This document shows, in pieces, positions 33,665 to 43,418 of a stretch of DNA of 64,000 bases (its first letter is position 1; each line of letters begins with the position of its first letter). The position numbers and the translations under genes are program-made. Source of the DNA: Roseovarius halotolerans (GTDB lineage Bacteria > Pseudomonadota > Alphaproteobacteria > Rhodobacterales > Rhodobacteraceae); contig NZ_FWFU01000001.1 of the NCBI RefSeq assembly GCF_900172255.1, forward strand, positions 372,001-436,000, read 5' to 3'. The notes under the pieces were generated by a model, which had not been told where the DNA came from, ran no database searches, and worked only from the letters and a program-made list of their open reading frames with translations.

Positions 33665-34603
33665 GTGCTATTCTATACCGCGCAAAGGCTTGTCCTGTCG
33701 GTCGTGATCGTCATGGTCGCGGTCTCGATCCTGAAACTGATGCTGCATGTGGTGCCCGGCGACCCGGCCGTTCTGGTCCTTGGTCCCCGGGCGACACCCG
33801 AACTGATCGAACGGACCCGCGAGGCGATGGGGCTGGACCGCCCGCTGCTGATGCAGCTGGTGACGTTCTTCGGCAATATCCTGCGCGGCGATCTTGGCCA
33901 GGATGTGTTCACGGGCCGCGCCGTGTCGCGGATCGTGTTCGAGCAGTTGCCCTATACGCTGATCCTGATCGCGGTGGCGATCATGTGGTCGGCGGTGCTG
34001 GGCATCGTGCTGGGCGCCTATTCGGCGCTGCGCCGCAACACCTGGTTCGACACGCTGTCGGGAGTCGTTTCGGTCGGCACGATTTCGATTCCGGCTTTCG
34101 TGATGGCGCTCTATTCGGTGCTGATCTTCGCGGTCTGGCTGCGCTGGCTGCCCGCGATCGGGGCGGGCGAGGGGTTTCTTGACTCGATCACCCACCTGAT
34201 CCTGCCCGCCTTTGCCATCGGCGTCAGTTGGGTAGGTTACGTGGCGCGGATGGTGCGCGCCTCGATGCTCGAGATCATGGGCCAGCCGCATGTGCGCATG
34301 GCGCGCGCCTTCGGCCTGCCCGAGCGGCGCATCACGCAATCCCATATCCTCAAGATCGCCGTTCTGCCGGCAGTGACGCTGATCGGGACCGGGGTGGCGC
34401 ATCTCTTCTCGGCCGCGGTCTTTGTCGAGGTGATTTTTGCGCGCCCCGGTATCGGCGCGCTGATCGTGCAGGCGGTCAATGAGCGCAATTACCCGATCGT
34501 GCTGGGCGCGGTGCTGGTCACGACCGGGATCATCGTGCTGGCGACGCTGATTTCGGACCTGGTGATCGCGCTGCTCGATCCGCGTCAGCGCGAGGAGCTG
34601 TAA
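33665..34603 (+). CDS. Dipeptide-type ABC transporter permease (DppB-like)
   Basis: The 312-residue protein begins at GTG 33665, with AAAGGAG upstream. Six hydrophobic helices and the DppB/OppB motifs VPGDPAVLVLGPRATPELIERTREAMGLDRPL and RMVRASMLEIMGQPHVRMARAFGLPERRI identify the first permease of a family-5 importer. One base separates it from the next gene. Confidence 0.93.
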   Translation: MLFYTAQRLVLSVVIVMVAVSILKLMLHVVPGDPAVLVLGPRATPELIERTREAMGLDRPLLMQLVTFFGNILRGDLGQDVFTGRAVSRIVFEQLPYTLILIAVAIMWSAVLGIVLGAYSALRRNTWFDTLSGVVSVGTISIPAFVMALYSVLIFAVWLRWLPAIGAGEGFLDSITHLILPAFAIGVSWVGYVARMVRASMLEIMGQPHVRMARAFGLPERRITQSHILKIAVLPAVTLIGTGVAHLFSAAVFVEVIFARPGIGALIVQAVNERNYPIVLGAVLVTTGIIVLATLISDLVIALLDPRQREEL

Positions 34604-34604
34604 G

Positions 34605-35504
34605 ATGAGCGACACCACACCTACATCCGCCGCCGCATCGCAAGGCCCGCTGCCCGAACCCACGGTCCTGGCGCGCACATTGCGGGTGCTGTCGGGCAAC
34701 CGGACAGGCGTGATCGGTTTCGTGCTGGTCGCGCTGATCATCGGTGCGGCGGTGCTGGCACCCTGGATTGCGCCATACGATCCGACGGCGATCATGGTAG
34801 GGCCGCGCATGGCGCCACCTTCGGCAGAGCACTGGCTGGGAACCGACAATATCGGGCGCGACATCTTCAGCCGCGTGATCGCGGGCGGGCGCATCGCGAT
34901 GCTGGTGGCGATGGCCTCGCTGGCGTCGGCGCTGAGCGTTGGGCTGGCGCTGGGGCTGATCGCGGGGCTGGGGCCGCGCTGGCTCGACAATGTGCTGCTG
35001 CTGCTGTTCGACGCGCTGCGCTCGTTTCCCGTCATCGTGTTCGGCCTTGCGGTGGTCACGATCATCGGGCCGAGCCTGTTCACCGTGGTTCTGGTGGTGG
35101 CGATCACCTCGGTGCCGATCTATGCGCGCATCGTGCGCACGCAGACGATGGCGCTCAAGAATGCCGAATTCATCTTGGCCGAGCGCGCGATGGGCGTGGG
35201 AATGCCGCGCCTGCTGGCCATTCACGTCCTGCCCAACGTGTTGGGGCCGCTGCTGATCCTGGCGTCGATGGACGTGCCGCTGGTGATCGCCACCGAGGCC
35301 GGTCTCAGCTTTCTGGGGATGGGGGTGCGCCCGCCGACGCCGTCCTGGGGCGTCATCCTCAATGACGGCTACAATTTCATCCGCAACTCGCCCTGGCCGG
35401 TCATCGGCGGGTCGATCCCGATCATCCTCGTGACGCTGGGGTTCACCTTCATGGGCGAGGCCCTGCGCGACATCTTCGACCCCAAGCTCAGAAAGGCCCG
35501 CTGA
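34605..35504 (+). CDS. Dipeptide-type ABC transporter permease (DppC-like)
   Basis: The 299-residue second permease has the N-terminal OppC helix (NRTGVIGFVLVALIIGAAVLAPWIAPYDPT), HWLGTDNIGRDIFSRVIAGGR and the EAA loop ERAMGVGMPRLLAIHVLPNV. The stop overlaps the next start by one base (TGATG). Confidence 0.93.
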   Translation: MSDTTPTSAAASQGPLPEPTVLARTLRVLSGNRTGVIGFVLVALIIGAAVLAPWIAPYDPTAIMVGPRMAPPSAEHWLGTDNIGRDIFSRVIAGGRIAMLVAMASLASALSVGLALGLIAGLGPRWLDNVLLLLFDALRSFPVIVFGLAVVTIIGPSLFTVVLVVAITSVPIYARIVRTQTMALKNAEFILAERAMGVGMPRLLAIHVLPNVLGPLLILASMDVPLVIATEAGLSFLGMGVRPPTPSWGVILNDGYNFIRNSPWPVIGGSIPIILVTLGFTFMGEALRDIFDPKLRKAR

Positions 35505-36538
35505 TGGTTTCCACTGCACTCAACGCCGCCACGGCCGACGGGTCCGGCGCCGCCAGTGATGCACTGGTTTCCATCGAGGGGCTGTCGGTGGATTTCGACA
35601 CCGGGCGCGGCACGGTCCATGCGCTGCGCGACATCGATCTGGAGGTGCCACGGGGCAAGGTGCTGGGGCTGGTGGGTGAATCCGGCTGCGGCAAGTCCAC
35701 GCTGGCCTATTCGCTGATCGGGCTTCTGGCCGAGAATGCCCGCGTGGCGGGCGGCGCCATCAGGATGGGCGATCAGGATCTGACCCGGCTTGGCCCTGCC
35801 GCCTGGCGCGACCTGCGCGGCAGACGGATCGCGATGATCTTTCAGGACCCGATGACGGCACTCAATCCGGTGACGACGATCGGTCAGCAGATGCTGGACA
35901 TCCAGTATCGCGACGACACGAGCCGCGCCGCCAAGCGCGCGCGCGCCATCGAATTCCTTGAGCAGGTGCAGATCCCCGATGCGCCCTCAAAGCTGGATGT
36001 CTATCCGCACCAGCTGTCGGGCGGGATGCGCCAGCGGGTCTGTATCGCAATGGCCTTGCTGACGCAGCCGGACCTGCTGATCGCCGACGAGCCGACCACG
36101 GCGCTTGATGCGACGCTGGAAATGCAGATCGTCAGCCTGTTGCGTGAACTGCAGCGCAAGTTCGGCTGCTCGGTCCTGTTCGTGTCGCACCATCTGGGCA
36201 CGGTGGCCGAGCTGTGCGACGAGGTGGCGGTGATGTATGCGGGCGAGGTGGTGGAATATGGCAGCGCGCGGGCGATCTTTCACACGCCCGGGCATCCCTA
36301 TACGCAGGCGTTGCTGGATTGCGACCCGGCGCGCATCAAGGACGCCACCCGCGATCTGCCCACGATTCCCGGCACCCTGCCGGACCTGCGCCAGCCGCCG
36401 CCCGGCTGCGCCTATCGCGCCCGCTGCCCGCATGGCTGGGAGCGCTGCGAGCGCGAGCACCCGCCGCTTTATGCGGGTGACGCCGGGGACAACCGCATCC
36501 GCTGCCACCTTGCGGACGCAGAGGAGGGCGCGGCATGA
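35504..36538 (+). CDS. Dipeptide-type ABC transporter ATPase (DppD-like)
   Basis: The 344-residue ATPase has Walker A GESGCGKST, signature LSGGMRQRVCIAMAL, Walker B LLIADEPTTALD and the C-terminal oligopeptide-transporter cysteine motif (CAYRARCPHGWERCE) that binds an Fe-S cluster in some homologues. It overlaps both neighbours by one and four bases. Confidence 0.94.
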   Translation: MVSTALNAATADGSGAASDALVSIEGLSVDFDTGRGTVHALRDIDLEVPRGKVLGLVGESGCGKSTLAYSLIGLLAENARVAGGAIRMGDQDLTRLGPAAWRDLRGRRIAMIFQDPMTALNPVTTIGQQMLDIQYRDDTSRAAKRARAIEFLEQVQIPDAPSKLDVYPHQLSGGMRQRVCIAMALLTQPDLLIADEPTTALDATLEMQIVSLLRELQRKFGCSVLFVSHHLGTVAELCDEVAVMYAGEVVEYGSARAIFHTPGHPYTQALLDCDPARIKDATRDLPTIPGTLPDLRQPPPGCAYRARCPHGWERCEREHPPLYAGDAGDNRIRCHLADAEEGAA

Positions 36539-37494
36539 GCCTTCTCGAAGTCACCGACCTGCGCGTGCGCTATGCAAGGCAGGGACGGCTGCGCGCCGCC
36601 CTGCGCGGAGAGGCACATGATTTCGAGGCCGTGAGCGGCGTGTCCTTCTCGATCGAGGCGGGGCAGACGCTGGGCCTCGTGGGCGAGAGCGGGTCGGGAA
36701 AATCCACCATCGCGCGCACCCTGATCGGCCTCAAGGCGCCCGCTTCGGGCAGTATCGTCTTTGACGGCGAGGAGGTCGCCAGCGCCTCGGCGCGGGATTG
36801 GGCGCGGCTGCGGCGCGAGATGTCGATGATGTGGCAGGACCCTGTCGGCTCGCTTTCGCCGCGCCTGACGGTCAGGTCGCTGATCACCGAGCCCTTACGC
36901 ATCCACGGGCAGAAGGCGGATCGCAACGAGGCCGAACGCCTGCTGAGCCTTGTCGGGCTGCCGGGCGAATACGCGGCGCGCTACCCGCATCAGTTGTCGG
37001 GAGGCCAGGCGCGCCGGGTCGGCGTGGCGCGTGCGCTGGCGCTCGATCCCCGTCTGCTGATCGCCGACGAACCGACGGCGGGGCTTGACATGTCGGTGCA
37101 GGGCGAGGTTCTGAACCTGCTCAATGAGGTGCAGCAGCGGACCGGCGTCGCGATCCTGGTGATCACCCATAACCTCAACCTGGTGCGCCACGTGACCGAC
37201 CGCATGGCGATCATGTACCTGGGCCGCTTTGTCGAGGAAGGGCCAACCGGGCGCATTTTCGAGCACCCGCGCCACCCCTATACAAAGGCGCTTCTCTGCG
37301 CGAACCCCGAGCCCGACCCCGATGCGCGCGGCGAGCGCGTCGAGCTTTCGGGTGAGGTGCCGAGCCCGGTCAACCGACCGTCGGGCTGCGATTTTCACCC
37401 GCGCTGCCCCTGGGCGCGCGACGCGTGCAAGGTCAATGAGCCGGACTGGCAGACCGAGGGCGACCGCGGCCACCGTTGCATGTTCCCGCTGTGA
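36535..37494 (+). CDS. Dipeptide-type ABC transporter ATPase (DppF-like)
   Basis: The 319-residue second ATPase has Walker A GESGSGKST, signature LSGGQARRVGVARAL, Walker B LLIADEPTAGLDM and a C-terminal CDFHPRCPWARDAC motif. Compared with ordinary DppF it has a short insert near residues 15-30 (RQGRLRAALRGEAHD). It ends the operon and is convergent with the epimerase gene, 27 bases away. Confidence 0.93.
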   Translation: MSLLEVTDLRVRYARQGRLRAALRGEAHDFEAVSGVSFSIEAGQTLGLVGESGSGKSTIARTLIGLKAPASGSIVFDGEEVASASARDWARLRREMSMMWQDPVGSLSPRLTVRSLITEPLRIHGQKADRNEAERLLSLVGLPGEYAARYPHQLSGGQARRVGVARALALDPRLLIADEPTAGLDMSVQGEVLNLLNEVQQRTGVAILVITHNLNLVRHVTDRMAIMYLGRFVEEGPTGRIFEHPRHPYTKALLCANPEPDPDARGERVELSGEVPSPVNRPSGCDFHPRCPWARDACKVNEPDWQTEGDRGHRCMFPL

Positions 37495-37521
37495 ACGGGG
37501 CGGTGCGACGGCGTCTTGAGT

Positions 37522-38454
37522 TCAGTCGCCCTGCTGATACCGCTCGCGAAACCATGCCCAGGTCCGGGCAACACCCTCGTCCAGCTTCACTTCGGGGGCG
37601 AAGTCCAGCACCGCATTTGCCTTGTCGATCAGGCCATAGGTGTCGCGGATTTCGCCGGGGCGCCAATCTTCGTAGCGCACGTTGAAGGTGATGCCGTCGG
37701 CCCCGGCGACGTCGCGAAGCACCGCGATCAGGTCATTGAGCGGTGTCGGAATGCCTGTGCCAAGCTGGATCACGCCGGCGGCGCCGCGCGTGATGCATTC
37801 CATGATGCCTTTGCAAAGGTCGTCGACATAGATGTAGTCGCGCGCCTGGCTGCCATCGCCGTAGACGACCAGGTCATCCTGCTTCAGGATCTGCTTCATG
37901 AAATGCGCCACGACGCTACCCTTGTGAAACGAGCGCGGCCCGTAGACATTGGTGAAGCGCAGCGAGGCGGCCTGCATGCCGTAGCTGCCGGCATAGGCTG
38001 ATAGATAGCCTTCGCAGGCCAGTTTCGAGGCGCCATAGGGGGAGATGGGTTCCGGCACCATGCCTTCATGCACCGGCGGGGGCACATCGCCCAGGATCGC
38101 CCCGCCCGTGGAGGCGTTCACCAGCCGCGTGACACCAGCCGCGCGCATCGCCTCGATCAGGTTGAAGGTGCCGATAACGTTGTTGTCGAAGTTGAACTGC
38201 GGATCCTCGATCGAGGGGATCACCCGCGTATCGGCGGCCAGGTGGACCACCGCGTCCACGCCATCGACCGCGCGTTCCACGGCGGACCTGTCGCGCATGT
38301 CGCCTTCGATGATCTCCACGTCCAGCCCTTCGAGATGAGCCGGGCTGCCAAGCCGCATGTTGTCGAACACGCGTACGTTGTAGCCCGACGACTTGAGGTA
38401 ATGGCTCAGGTTCACACCGACAAAGCCGCAGCCGCCGGTCACGAGTATCCGCAT
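37522..38454 (-). CDS. NAD-dependent nucleotide-sugar epimerase/dehydratase
   Basis: The 310-residue short-chain enzyme has the NAD motif GGCGFVGVNL, HLAADTRVIPSIEDP, the YGASK catalytic pair and NVYGPRSFHKGSVVAHF. This is the extended-SDR family of UDP-glucose/UDP-glucuronate 4-epimerases and related sugar dehydratases. It probably prepares an activated sugar for the glycan made by the neighbouring transferases. GAGGGACAG precedes ATG 38454. It is divergent to sqdB with a 262-base gap, where I see no gene. Confidence 0.9.
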   Translation of the reverse strand: MRILVTGGCGFVGVNLSHYLKSSGYNVRVFDNMRLGSPAHLEGLDVEIIEGDMRDRSAVERAVDGVDAVVHLAADTRVIPSIEDPQFNFDNNVIGTFNLIEAMRAAGVTRLVNASTGGAILGDVPPPVHEGMVPEPISPYGASKLACEGYLSAYAGSYGMQAASLRFTNVYGPRSFHKGSVVAHFMKQILKQDDLVVYGDGSQARDYIYVDDLCKGIMECITRGAAGVIQLGTGIPTPLNDLIAVLRDVAGADGITFNVRYEDWRPGEIRDTYGLIDKANAVLDFAPEVKLDEGVARTWAWFRERYQQGD

Positions 38455-38716
38455 CTGTCCCTCCGTTTACTTGTTGCGCCCCCATACGACGCGAGGCCTC
38501 GCGAATAAAGGGCCAAAGCTGGCGGATTGCCGCAGCGCGCCGTGAATTGCAGGAATTGTGTGACATTTCGCGCTCAATTCAGCACAGGAATCGAGCGTTC
38601 GGGGTTGAATTCGTCGTGCATCGGTTGCATTCCGCCAAGACGACGGTGGGTGCGATTGACTTCATGTAGAAGCTCTTCTAGCAGAGCCGTTAACAAAACT
38701 GTGAAGGAGTTTCTCG

Positions 38717-39874
38717 ATGAAGGTTATCGTTCTGGGGGGCGACGGGTTTTGCGGCTGGCCGACCGCCTTGCACCTGTCCAAGAAGGGCCATGAGATTATC
38801 ATCGTGGACAATCTCTCGCGCCGCAATATCGATATCGAGCTCGAGGTCTCCTCGCTGACGCCGATCCGGCCCCTGGGCGAGCGGATCGCCGCTTGGAAGG
38901 AACTGACAGGTGAGGAAATCCGGGTCGAGACCTTCACCGTGGGCGAGAACTACCATCGCATGATGACCATGATCCGCGAGGAACAGCCGGACGCGATCAT
39001 CCATTTCGCCGAACAGCGCGCCGCGCCCTATTCGATGAAATCCGCCGCGCACAAGCGCTATACGGTCAACAACAACCTCAATGCGACCAATGACGTGCTT
39101 GCCGCCATCGTGGAAAGTGGGGTCGATACGCATCTCATCCATCTTGGCACGATGGGTGTTTACGGTTACGGCACCGCCGGCATGCAGATTCCCGAAGGGT
39201 ATCTCGAGGTCCAGGTCGACACGCCGAACGGCCCGCACAAGACCGAGATCCTGTATCCCGCCAATCCGGGTTCGATCTATCACATGACCAAAACCCAGGA
39301 TCAGCTGTTCTTCCATTTCTATAACAAGAACGACAAGGTCCGGATCACCGACCTTCATCAGGGTATCGTCTGGGGCACGCAGACCGACGAGACCAAGATG
39401 GACGAGCGTCTGATCAACCGGTTCGACTATGACGGCGATTACGGCACCGTTCTGAACCGCTTCCTGATGCAGGCCGCCGTCGACTATCCGCTGACCGTGC
39501 ATGGCACGGGCGGACAGACCCGCGCCTTCATCCACCTTCAGGACACGTGCCGCTGCATCGAGCTCGCGCTGACCAATCCGCCGCAGAAGGGCGAGCGCGT
39601 GAACATCCTCAACCAGATGACCGAAACGCACCGTGTGCGCGACCTGGCCAAGATGATCGCCGATCAGACCGGCGCCGAGATCGCGTTTGTCGAGAATCCG
39701 CGCAACGAGGCCGACGAGAACGATTTGCACGTCGCCAACGACCGGTTCCTGGGCCTTGGGCTCGAGCCGATCACGCTGGAAGCTGGGCTTCTGGACGAAG
39801 TTACCGAGATTGCGCGCAAATACGCCGACAATTGCGATCGCAACAAGATCCCTTGTATCTCCAAGTGGAATTGA
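38717..39874 (+). CDS. sqdB: UDP-sulfoquinovose synthase (SqdB)
   Basis: The 385-residue protein is diagnostic of SqdB: GGDGFCGWPTALHLSKKGHEI at the N-terminus, FAEQRAAPYSMKS, GSIYHMTKTQDQLFF with the Tyr/Lys pair, and TDLHQGIVWGTQTDET. SqdB adds sulfite to UDP-glucose to give UDP-sulfoquinovose in the cytoplasm. In photosynthetic relatives it serves SQDG lipid synthesis together with sqdA/sqdC/sqdD or sqdX, but none of those is present here. Instead it lies among glycan glycosyltransferases and a sulfotransferase, which suggests use of sulfoquinovose in a surface polysaccharide. AAGGAG precedes ATG 38717. Confidence 0.94.
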   Translation: MKVIVLGGDGFCGWPTALHLSKKGHEIIIVDNLSRRNIDIELEVSSLTPIRPLGERIAAWKELTGEEIRVETFTVGENYHRMMTMIREEQPDAIIHFAEQRAAPYSMKSAAHKRYTVNNNLNATNDVLAAIVESGVDTHLIHLGTMGVYGYGTAGMQIPEGYLEVQVDTPNGPHKTEILYPANPGSIYHMTKTQDQLFFHFYNKNDKVRITDLHQGIVWGTQTDETKMDERLINRFDYDGDYGTVLNRFLMQAAVDYPLTVHGTGGQTRAFIHLQDTCRCIELALTNPPQKGERVNILNQMTETHRVRDLAKMIADQTGAEIAFVENPRNEADENDLHVANDRFLGLGLEPITLEAGLLDEVTEIARKYADNCDRNKIPCISKWN

Positions 39875-39929
39875 TCGTGACGCGCGGCGAGGGCAGGGGC
39901 CTTTGCCGCGCGTTGCTGAGTGACCCGCA

Positions 39930-40652
39930 GTGGCGTTGAATCCGAACATCATCGAGCTTTTCCGGCGCCTGCCGCGGCGCAAGGGACGGGTGCTAACGCT
40001 GGGTGAGCAGACCGTGATGTTCAGCTCTGCCAGATTGGCGGAGATGCTGGGGCAGCGTGACCTTCGCAAGGACCTGACGCAAACCGACGTGTTTGAGGCG
40101 CTAGGTTTCGATGACGTGCAAAGCCTCGATGTCTCAGATTACGAAGGGTCGGATCATATTTTCGACCTGAACCAGCCCGAGGCGCCCGCGCATCTGCTGG
40201 GGCAATACGACATGGTGTTTACCGGCGGTACGCTGGAGCATGTCTTTCACATCTCGCATGCGCTTCAGCATGCAGCATCCTTCGTGCGTCCGGGGGGCTG
40301 CCTTGTGCATCTTTCGCCTGCGAACAACTGGATGCAGCACGGATTTTATCAGCCGGGTCCTGAATGGTTGTCGGCCTATTTTCAGCAGAATGGCTGGCAG
40401 ATCGAGATTTCAGCCGTCATCGACGTGATCGACAAGACCCATTGGATCGTGCAACCCCCGCGCCGCGCGTTTCGCGGCATTCGCCAGATGCTTTATGGCG
40501 TTGGGGTACGTTCCGAGGAGGCCACGATCGATACCGTGCCGGTGCAAAATCTCTATATCCGCAAGCACGAGTCAGACGATAGTGAAACCCGGTTCGACCA
40601 GTTTCCCGCGATCGAGATTCACAACGGCGACGTGATCGAAGCGGCCGGTTAG
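39930..40652 (+). CDS. Class I SAM methyltransferase-like protein of the glycan cluster
   Basis: The 240-residue protein starts at GTG 39930 (weak ribosome site). YDMVFTGGTLEHVFHISHALQHAASFVRPGGCLVH corresponds to the later half of a class I methyltransferase fold (the GTLEH and RPGG segments), while the glycine-rich SAM motif is replaced by RVLTLGEQTV. It could methylate a sugar or simply be a degenerate family member. It follows sqdB by 55 bases and is convergent with the large glycosyltransferase gene. Confidence 0.75.
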   Translation: MALNPNIIELFRRLPRRKGRVLTLGEQTVMFSSARLAEMLGQRDLRKDLTQTDVFEALGFDDVQSLDVSDYEGSDHIFDLNQPEAPAHLLGQYDMVFTGGTLEHVFHISHALQHAASFVRPGGCLVHLSPANNWMQHGFYQPGPEWLSAYFQQNGWQIEISAVIDVIDKTHWIVQPPRRAFRGIRQMLYGVGVRSEEATIDTVPVQNLYIRKHESDDSETRFDQFPAIEIHNGDVIEAAG

Positions 40653-40679
40653 ACGCCGGCCCCATCGACTTGCGCCTTG

Positions 40680-43160
40680 TCAGCGGTTCGCATTGCGATG
40701 CGTTCTCTGGAGCCGTTTGACGGCAGCCGCGTAGGTCAGGTTGAGCGGGTTCTTTTTCAGGATGTCGGTCCAGGTGACATCGCTGTTGATGATCTTCTCG
40801 ACGCATTCGAACGTGCGAATCTCTGCCGGGAGGGCCTTGAGCAGCAGCGTTTCCGAGGTCGGTCTGGCGGCGTGTTGCCAGTCTAGGCGATTGAGGCGGC
40901 GCACCGCCATCCATTCCTCGAAAGCCAAGGGGCGCTGCACCAGAATCCGTCCCCAGCGCTCCTTTTTCTGAAACGCAGCGTCAAGAGCGTCTTCACTTCG
41001 GATACGGGACGGAAGCGCCGAGAGCGTAAGCTGATAGAGCGAACCGACATTCGAGGAGACCGAGACCTGCCCCTGGTTGCTCTTGCTTGCCAGAAGCAGG
41101 CGGCGAAGCGGGTAGGACGGCGACTGGATCAGATCGCGCGCGACCAGGTATTGGGCGCTCGCCTGATTGAGCGACAGGCTGTCCATGTCGGGCTTCTCCA
41201 GCACCAGGTGTTCGGGAATGATCTCGACCCCGGTACCGGCATTGATCGCGCTGAAGACAAAATTGTGCTCAACCCCGTCAACGCCGAAAATGTCGATGAA
41301 ACCACCCCTCTCGTCGAACAGATCCGCGCGGACGGCGATCATGGTGCTGCCCATCGTGGTGCGATCATAGAAGCCCGCCGCCATGTCTGCGCCGATGCAG
41401 ATCTGATGGATGCGCTCCAGGCTTGTCTGGCCGAGCGTGTCGTAAAAGCAGGTGAAGACCGATGCGTCCGACTGCGCGAACGCGCTACGGAAAACCTTGG
41501 CGGTTTGCGGATAGGGCGTATGGATGTCGGTGCGCGCAAAGACCAGCGCGTCGCCGGTGGCATGTTGGCGCGCAAGGTTGAATGCCTCGCCCAAGGTGCG
41601 TTCATTCGCGCTGACCACGTCCAATGCGACGCCTTCGGGCGCGGTGAGGGCTGCCTTGATTTCGGCAAAGGCCTCGGTGCTTTCGGCGTGTTCATGCACC
41701 GCCAGAACGATCTGATCGGGGCGATCCGCGGCCTCGCCAGCCAGGGTATCGATTATAGTCTGCGCGATGTCAGTCGGGCCGCGATGCAGCAGGCAGATGC
41801 TGAGGCGCGGCGACGTGGCGCGGCGGGGCGTGCCGGCATAGCGCATTTCCTCGATGATCTCGGGTGCGGTCGCTGTCTCGAAGCGGGCGGCGAGGAATTC
41901 GTGAAAGGCGTTCCAGACGCGCAGGTTCTCGGTATTGTCGAAGCTGCATCTGCCGACGCGCGCGCCATCGCGCAGCGCGCGTTCCAGCCCGTTCGCGAGT
42001 TCGCGGGGGCGCGCGGGAACAAGGGTCTCGTCGTGATGTTCGGGGGCTACCAGTTCGGGTGTGCCGCCGGCATTGGAGGCGATGAACGGCACCTTGTAGA
42101 TCAGCGCTTCATAGACCGCCATCGTGGAGTTCTCGATCAGCGAGGGCATGACGGCGATGCGGTTTTTCTCGGTCAGATAGCTGATCACCTGCAATTGGTT
42201 GAAACCGGTATGGATCTCGACCTCGAAGGGCCAGCGGGCGGCACGTTGCTCGAGATACTGCAGGCTGTTCATATCCGGGTTCGATAGCAGCGCACCTGGC
42301 TTGCCGAGGAAGCTGACCTTGGAGGGGACCGTCCCGCGCGCAACGAGGTAATCCAGCGCCTCGCAAAATACCTCGAGCCCCTTGCGGGTCTCGATCCGAC
42401 CGAAGAACGCCAGTTCGTCACATTGAACAATGTCGCCGGGTTCGACGGGAGGGCGCTTGTCCTCGACATCCAGATGCGCCAGTTCGATCACGTTGGGCTG
42501 AACGAACACGCGCCCCTCGGGCAGCGTATATCCGACCTGCTCCATGAAGCGCAGAAGATGCGCGCTGCCGCCGATGACTATGTCGCCGTTTTCGACGCAC
42601 ATCTGTTCGGGATACATGACTTTGAAGGCCTGAGGATCGGTCAGGAATTGCATCTGGTAATGCCGGTTCCAGACATGCGGCGAGGATGTCTTGACGAGGA
42701 AGATCGTGTTCTGGAAGGCGAGGCCCTGGCGCTTGGCAAGCAGCGCGTAATAACAGCCGCCGCGCCATTCCGAGGTGTGGACGATGTCGAAATCCGGCTG
42801 AGACTTGAGCCAGTGATAAGCGGCGTAGTGCCGGAACTGCCACATAGCGCCCGAGCAGTTCCATTCCGGATCGGGCAGGGGAACCAAGGTAACGCCCGCC
42901 TCGGCATACCAGGCGATCCAGTGATCGATCGAGTGATCCTCGGATGCGCGTCCCTTCAGGTAGAGCACGCTGACATCATGCCCGGCCTTGGCGAGCATCT
43001 TGGCAAGATACATGTAGGTGGAGCTGATACCGCCATTGCGCACCGGGCCGAAGATTTCCTCGGTGACGATGCAGACCCGCAAACGGCGCTGCACCTGACT
43101 CTCGACCCTACACCCCGAGAGATCGGGAAAAGGTGTGACCTTGAAATCGTCTTCTTGCAC
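40680..43160 (-). CDS. Two-domain glycosyltransferase (GT4 plus GT2-like)
   Basis: The 826-residue protein begins at GTG 43160. Residues 28-420 form a GT-B glycosyltransferase of the GT4 type: RVCIVTEEIFGPVRNGGISSTYMYLAKML, FFGRIETRKGLEVFCEAL and the nucleotide-sugar site MPSLIENSTMAVYEALIYKVPFIASNAGG. Residues 450-690 resemble a GT-A (GT2) domain (RLSICLLHRGPTDIAQTIIDTL, then DALVFARTDIHTPYP), but the usual DXD is replaced by RTD, so this half may be non-catalytic. The last 130 residues are unrecognised. It probably adds one or two sugars in the cytoplasm during glycan assembly. Confidence 0.85.
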   Translation of the reverse strand: MQEDDFKVTPFPDLSGCRVESQVQRRLRVCIVTEEIFGPVRNGGISSTYMYLAKMLAKAGHDVSVLYLKGRASEDHSIDHWIAWYAEAGVTLVPLPDPEWNCSGAMWQFRHYAAYHWLKSQPDFDIVHTSEWRGGCYYALLAKRQGLAFQNTIFLVKTSSPHVWNRHYQMQFLTDPQAFKVMYPEQMCVENGDIVIGGSAHLLRFMEQVGYTLPEGRVFVQPNVIELAHLDVEDKRPPVEPGDIVQCDELAFFGRIETRKGLEVFCEALDYLVARGTVPSKVSFLGKPGALLSNPDMNSLQYLEQRAARWPFEVEIHTGFNQLQVISYLTEKNRIAVMPSLIENSTMAVYEALIYKVPFIASNAGGTPELVAPEHHDETLVPARPRELANGLERALRDGARVGRCSFDNTENLRVWNAFHEFLAARFETATAPEIIEEMRYAGTPRRATSPRLSICLLHRGPTDIAQTIIDTLAGEAADRPDQIVLAVHEHAESTEAFAEIKAALTAPEGVALDVVSANERTLGEAFNLARQHATGDALVFARTDIHTPYPQTAKVFRSAFAQSDASVFTCFYDTLGQTSLERIHQICIGADMAAGFYDRTTMGSTMIAVRADLFDERGGFIDIFGVDGVEHNFVFSAINAGTGVEIIPEHLVLEKPDMDSLSLNQASAQYLVARDLIQSPSYPLRRLLLASKSNQGQVSVSSNVGSLYQLTLSALPSRIRSEDALDAAFQKKERWGRILVQRPLAFEEWMAVRRLNRLDWQHAARPTSETLLLKALPAEIRTFECVEKIINSDVTWTDILKKNPLNLTYAAAVKRLQRTHRNANR

Positions 43161-43418
43161 TGCACACTGTCCCTGAATGAACTACAAACCTGTGTGTGCC
43201 TTAAGGCAATCGGCATCGAGAAGAAAGACCGTGGGGGGCAAATTTGTGGTCCCGTAATCTATCTGCCGTTGTGGATTCTTCGCGGACATATCGAGGGAAA
43301 CGAGGCTTCAGACGCGACTGTTCGCTTGCGCCGTCTGCTGCTTTTGGTATCAGTAGCGCGTTGAGTTTTCCAGATGTACGGGCGCAGCCCGCTTTGTGGC
43401 GCCAGATGAGGAATTATC
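43161..43418. other. Divergent intergenic region in the glycan cluster
   Basis: 258 bases between the two-domain glycosyltransferase and the sulfotransferase genes. No gene is seen; composition is slightly lower in G+C than the coding regions. It should hold promoters for both directions. Confidence 0.4.
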
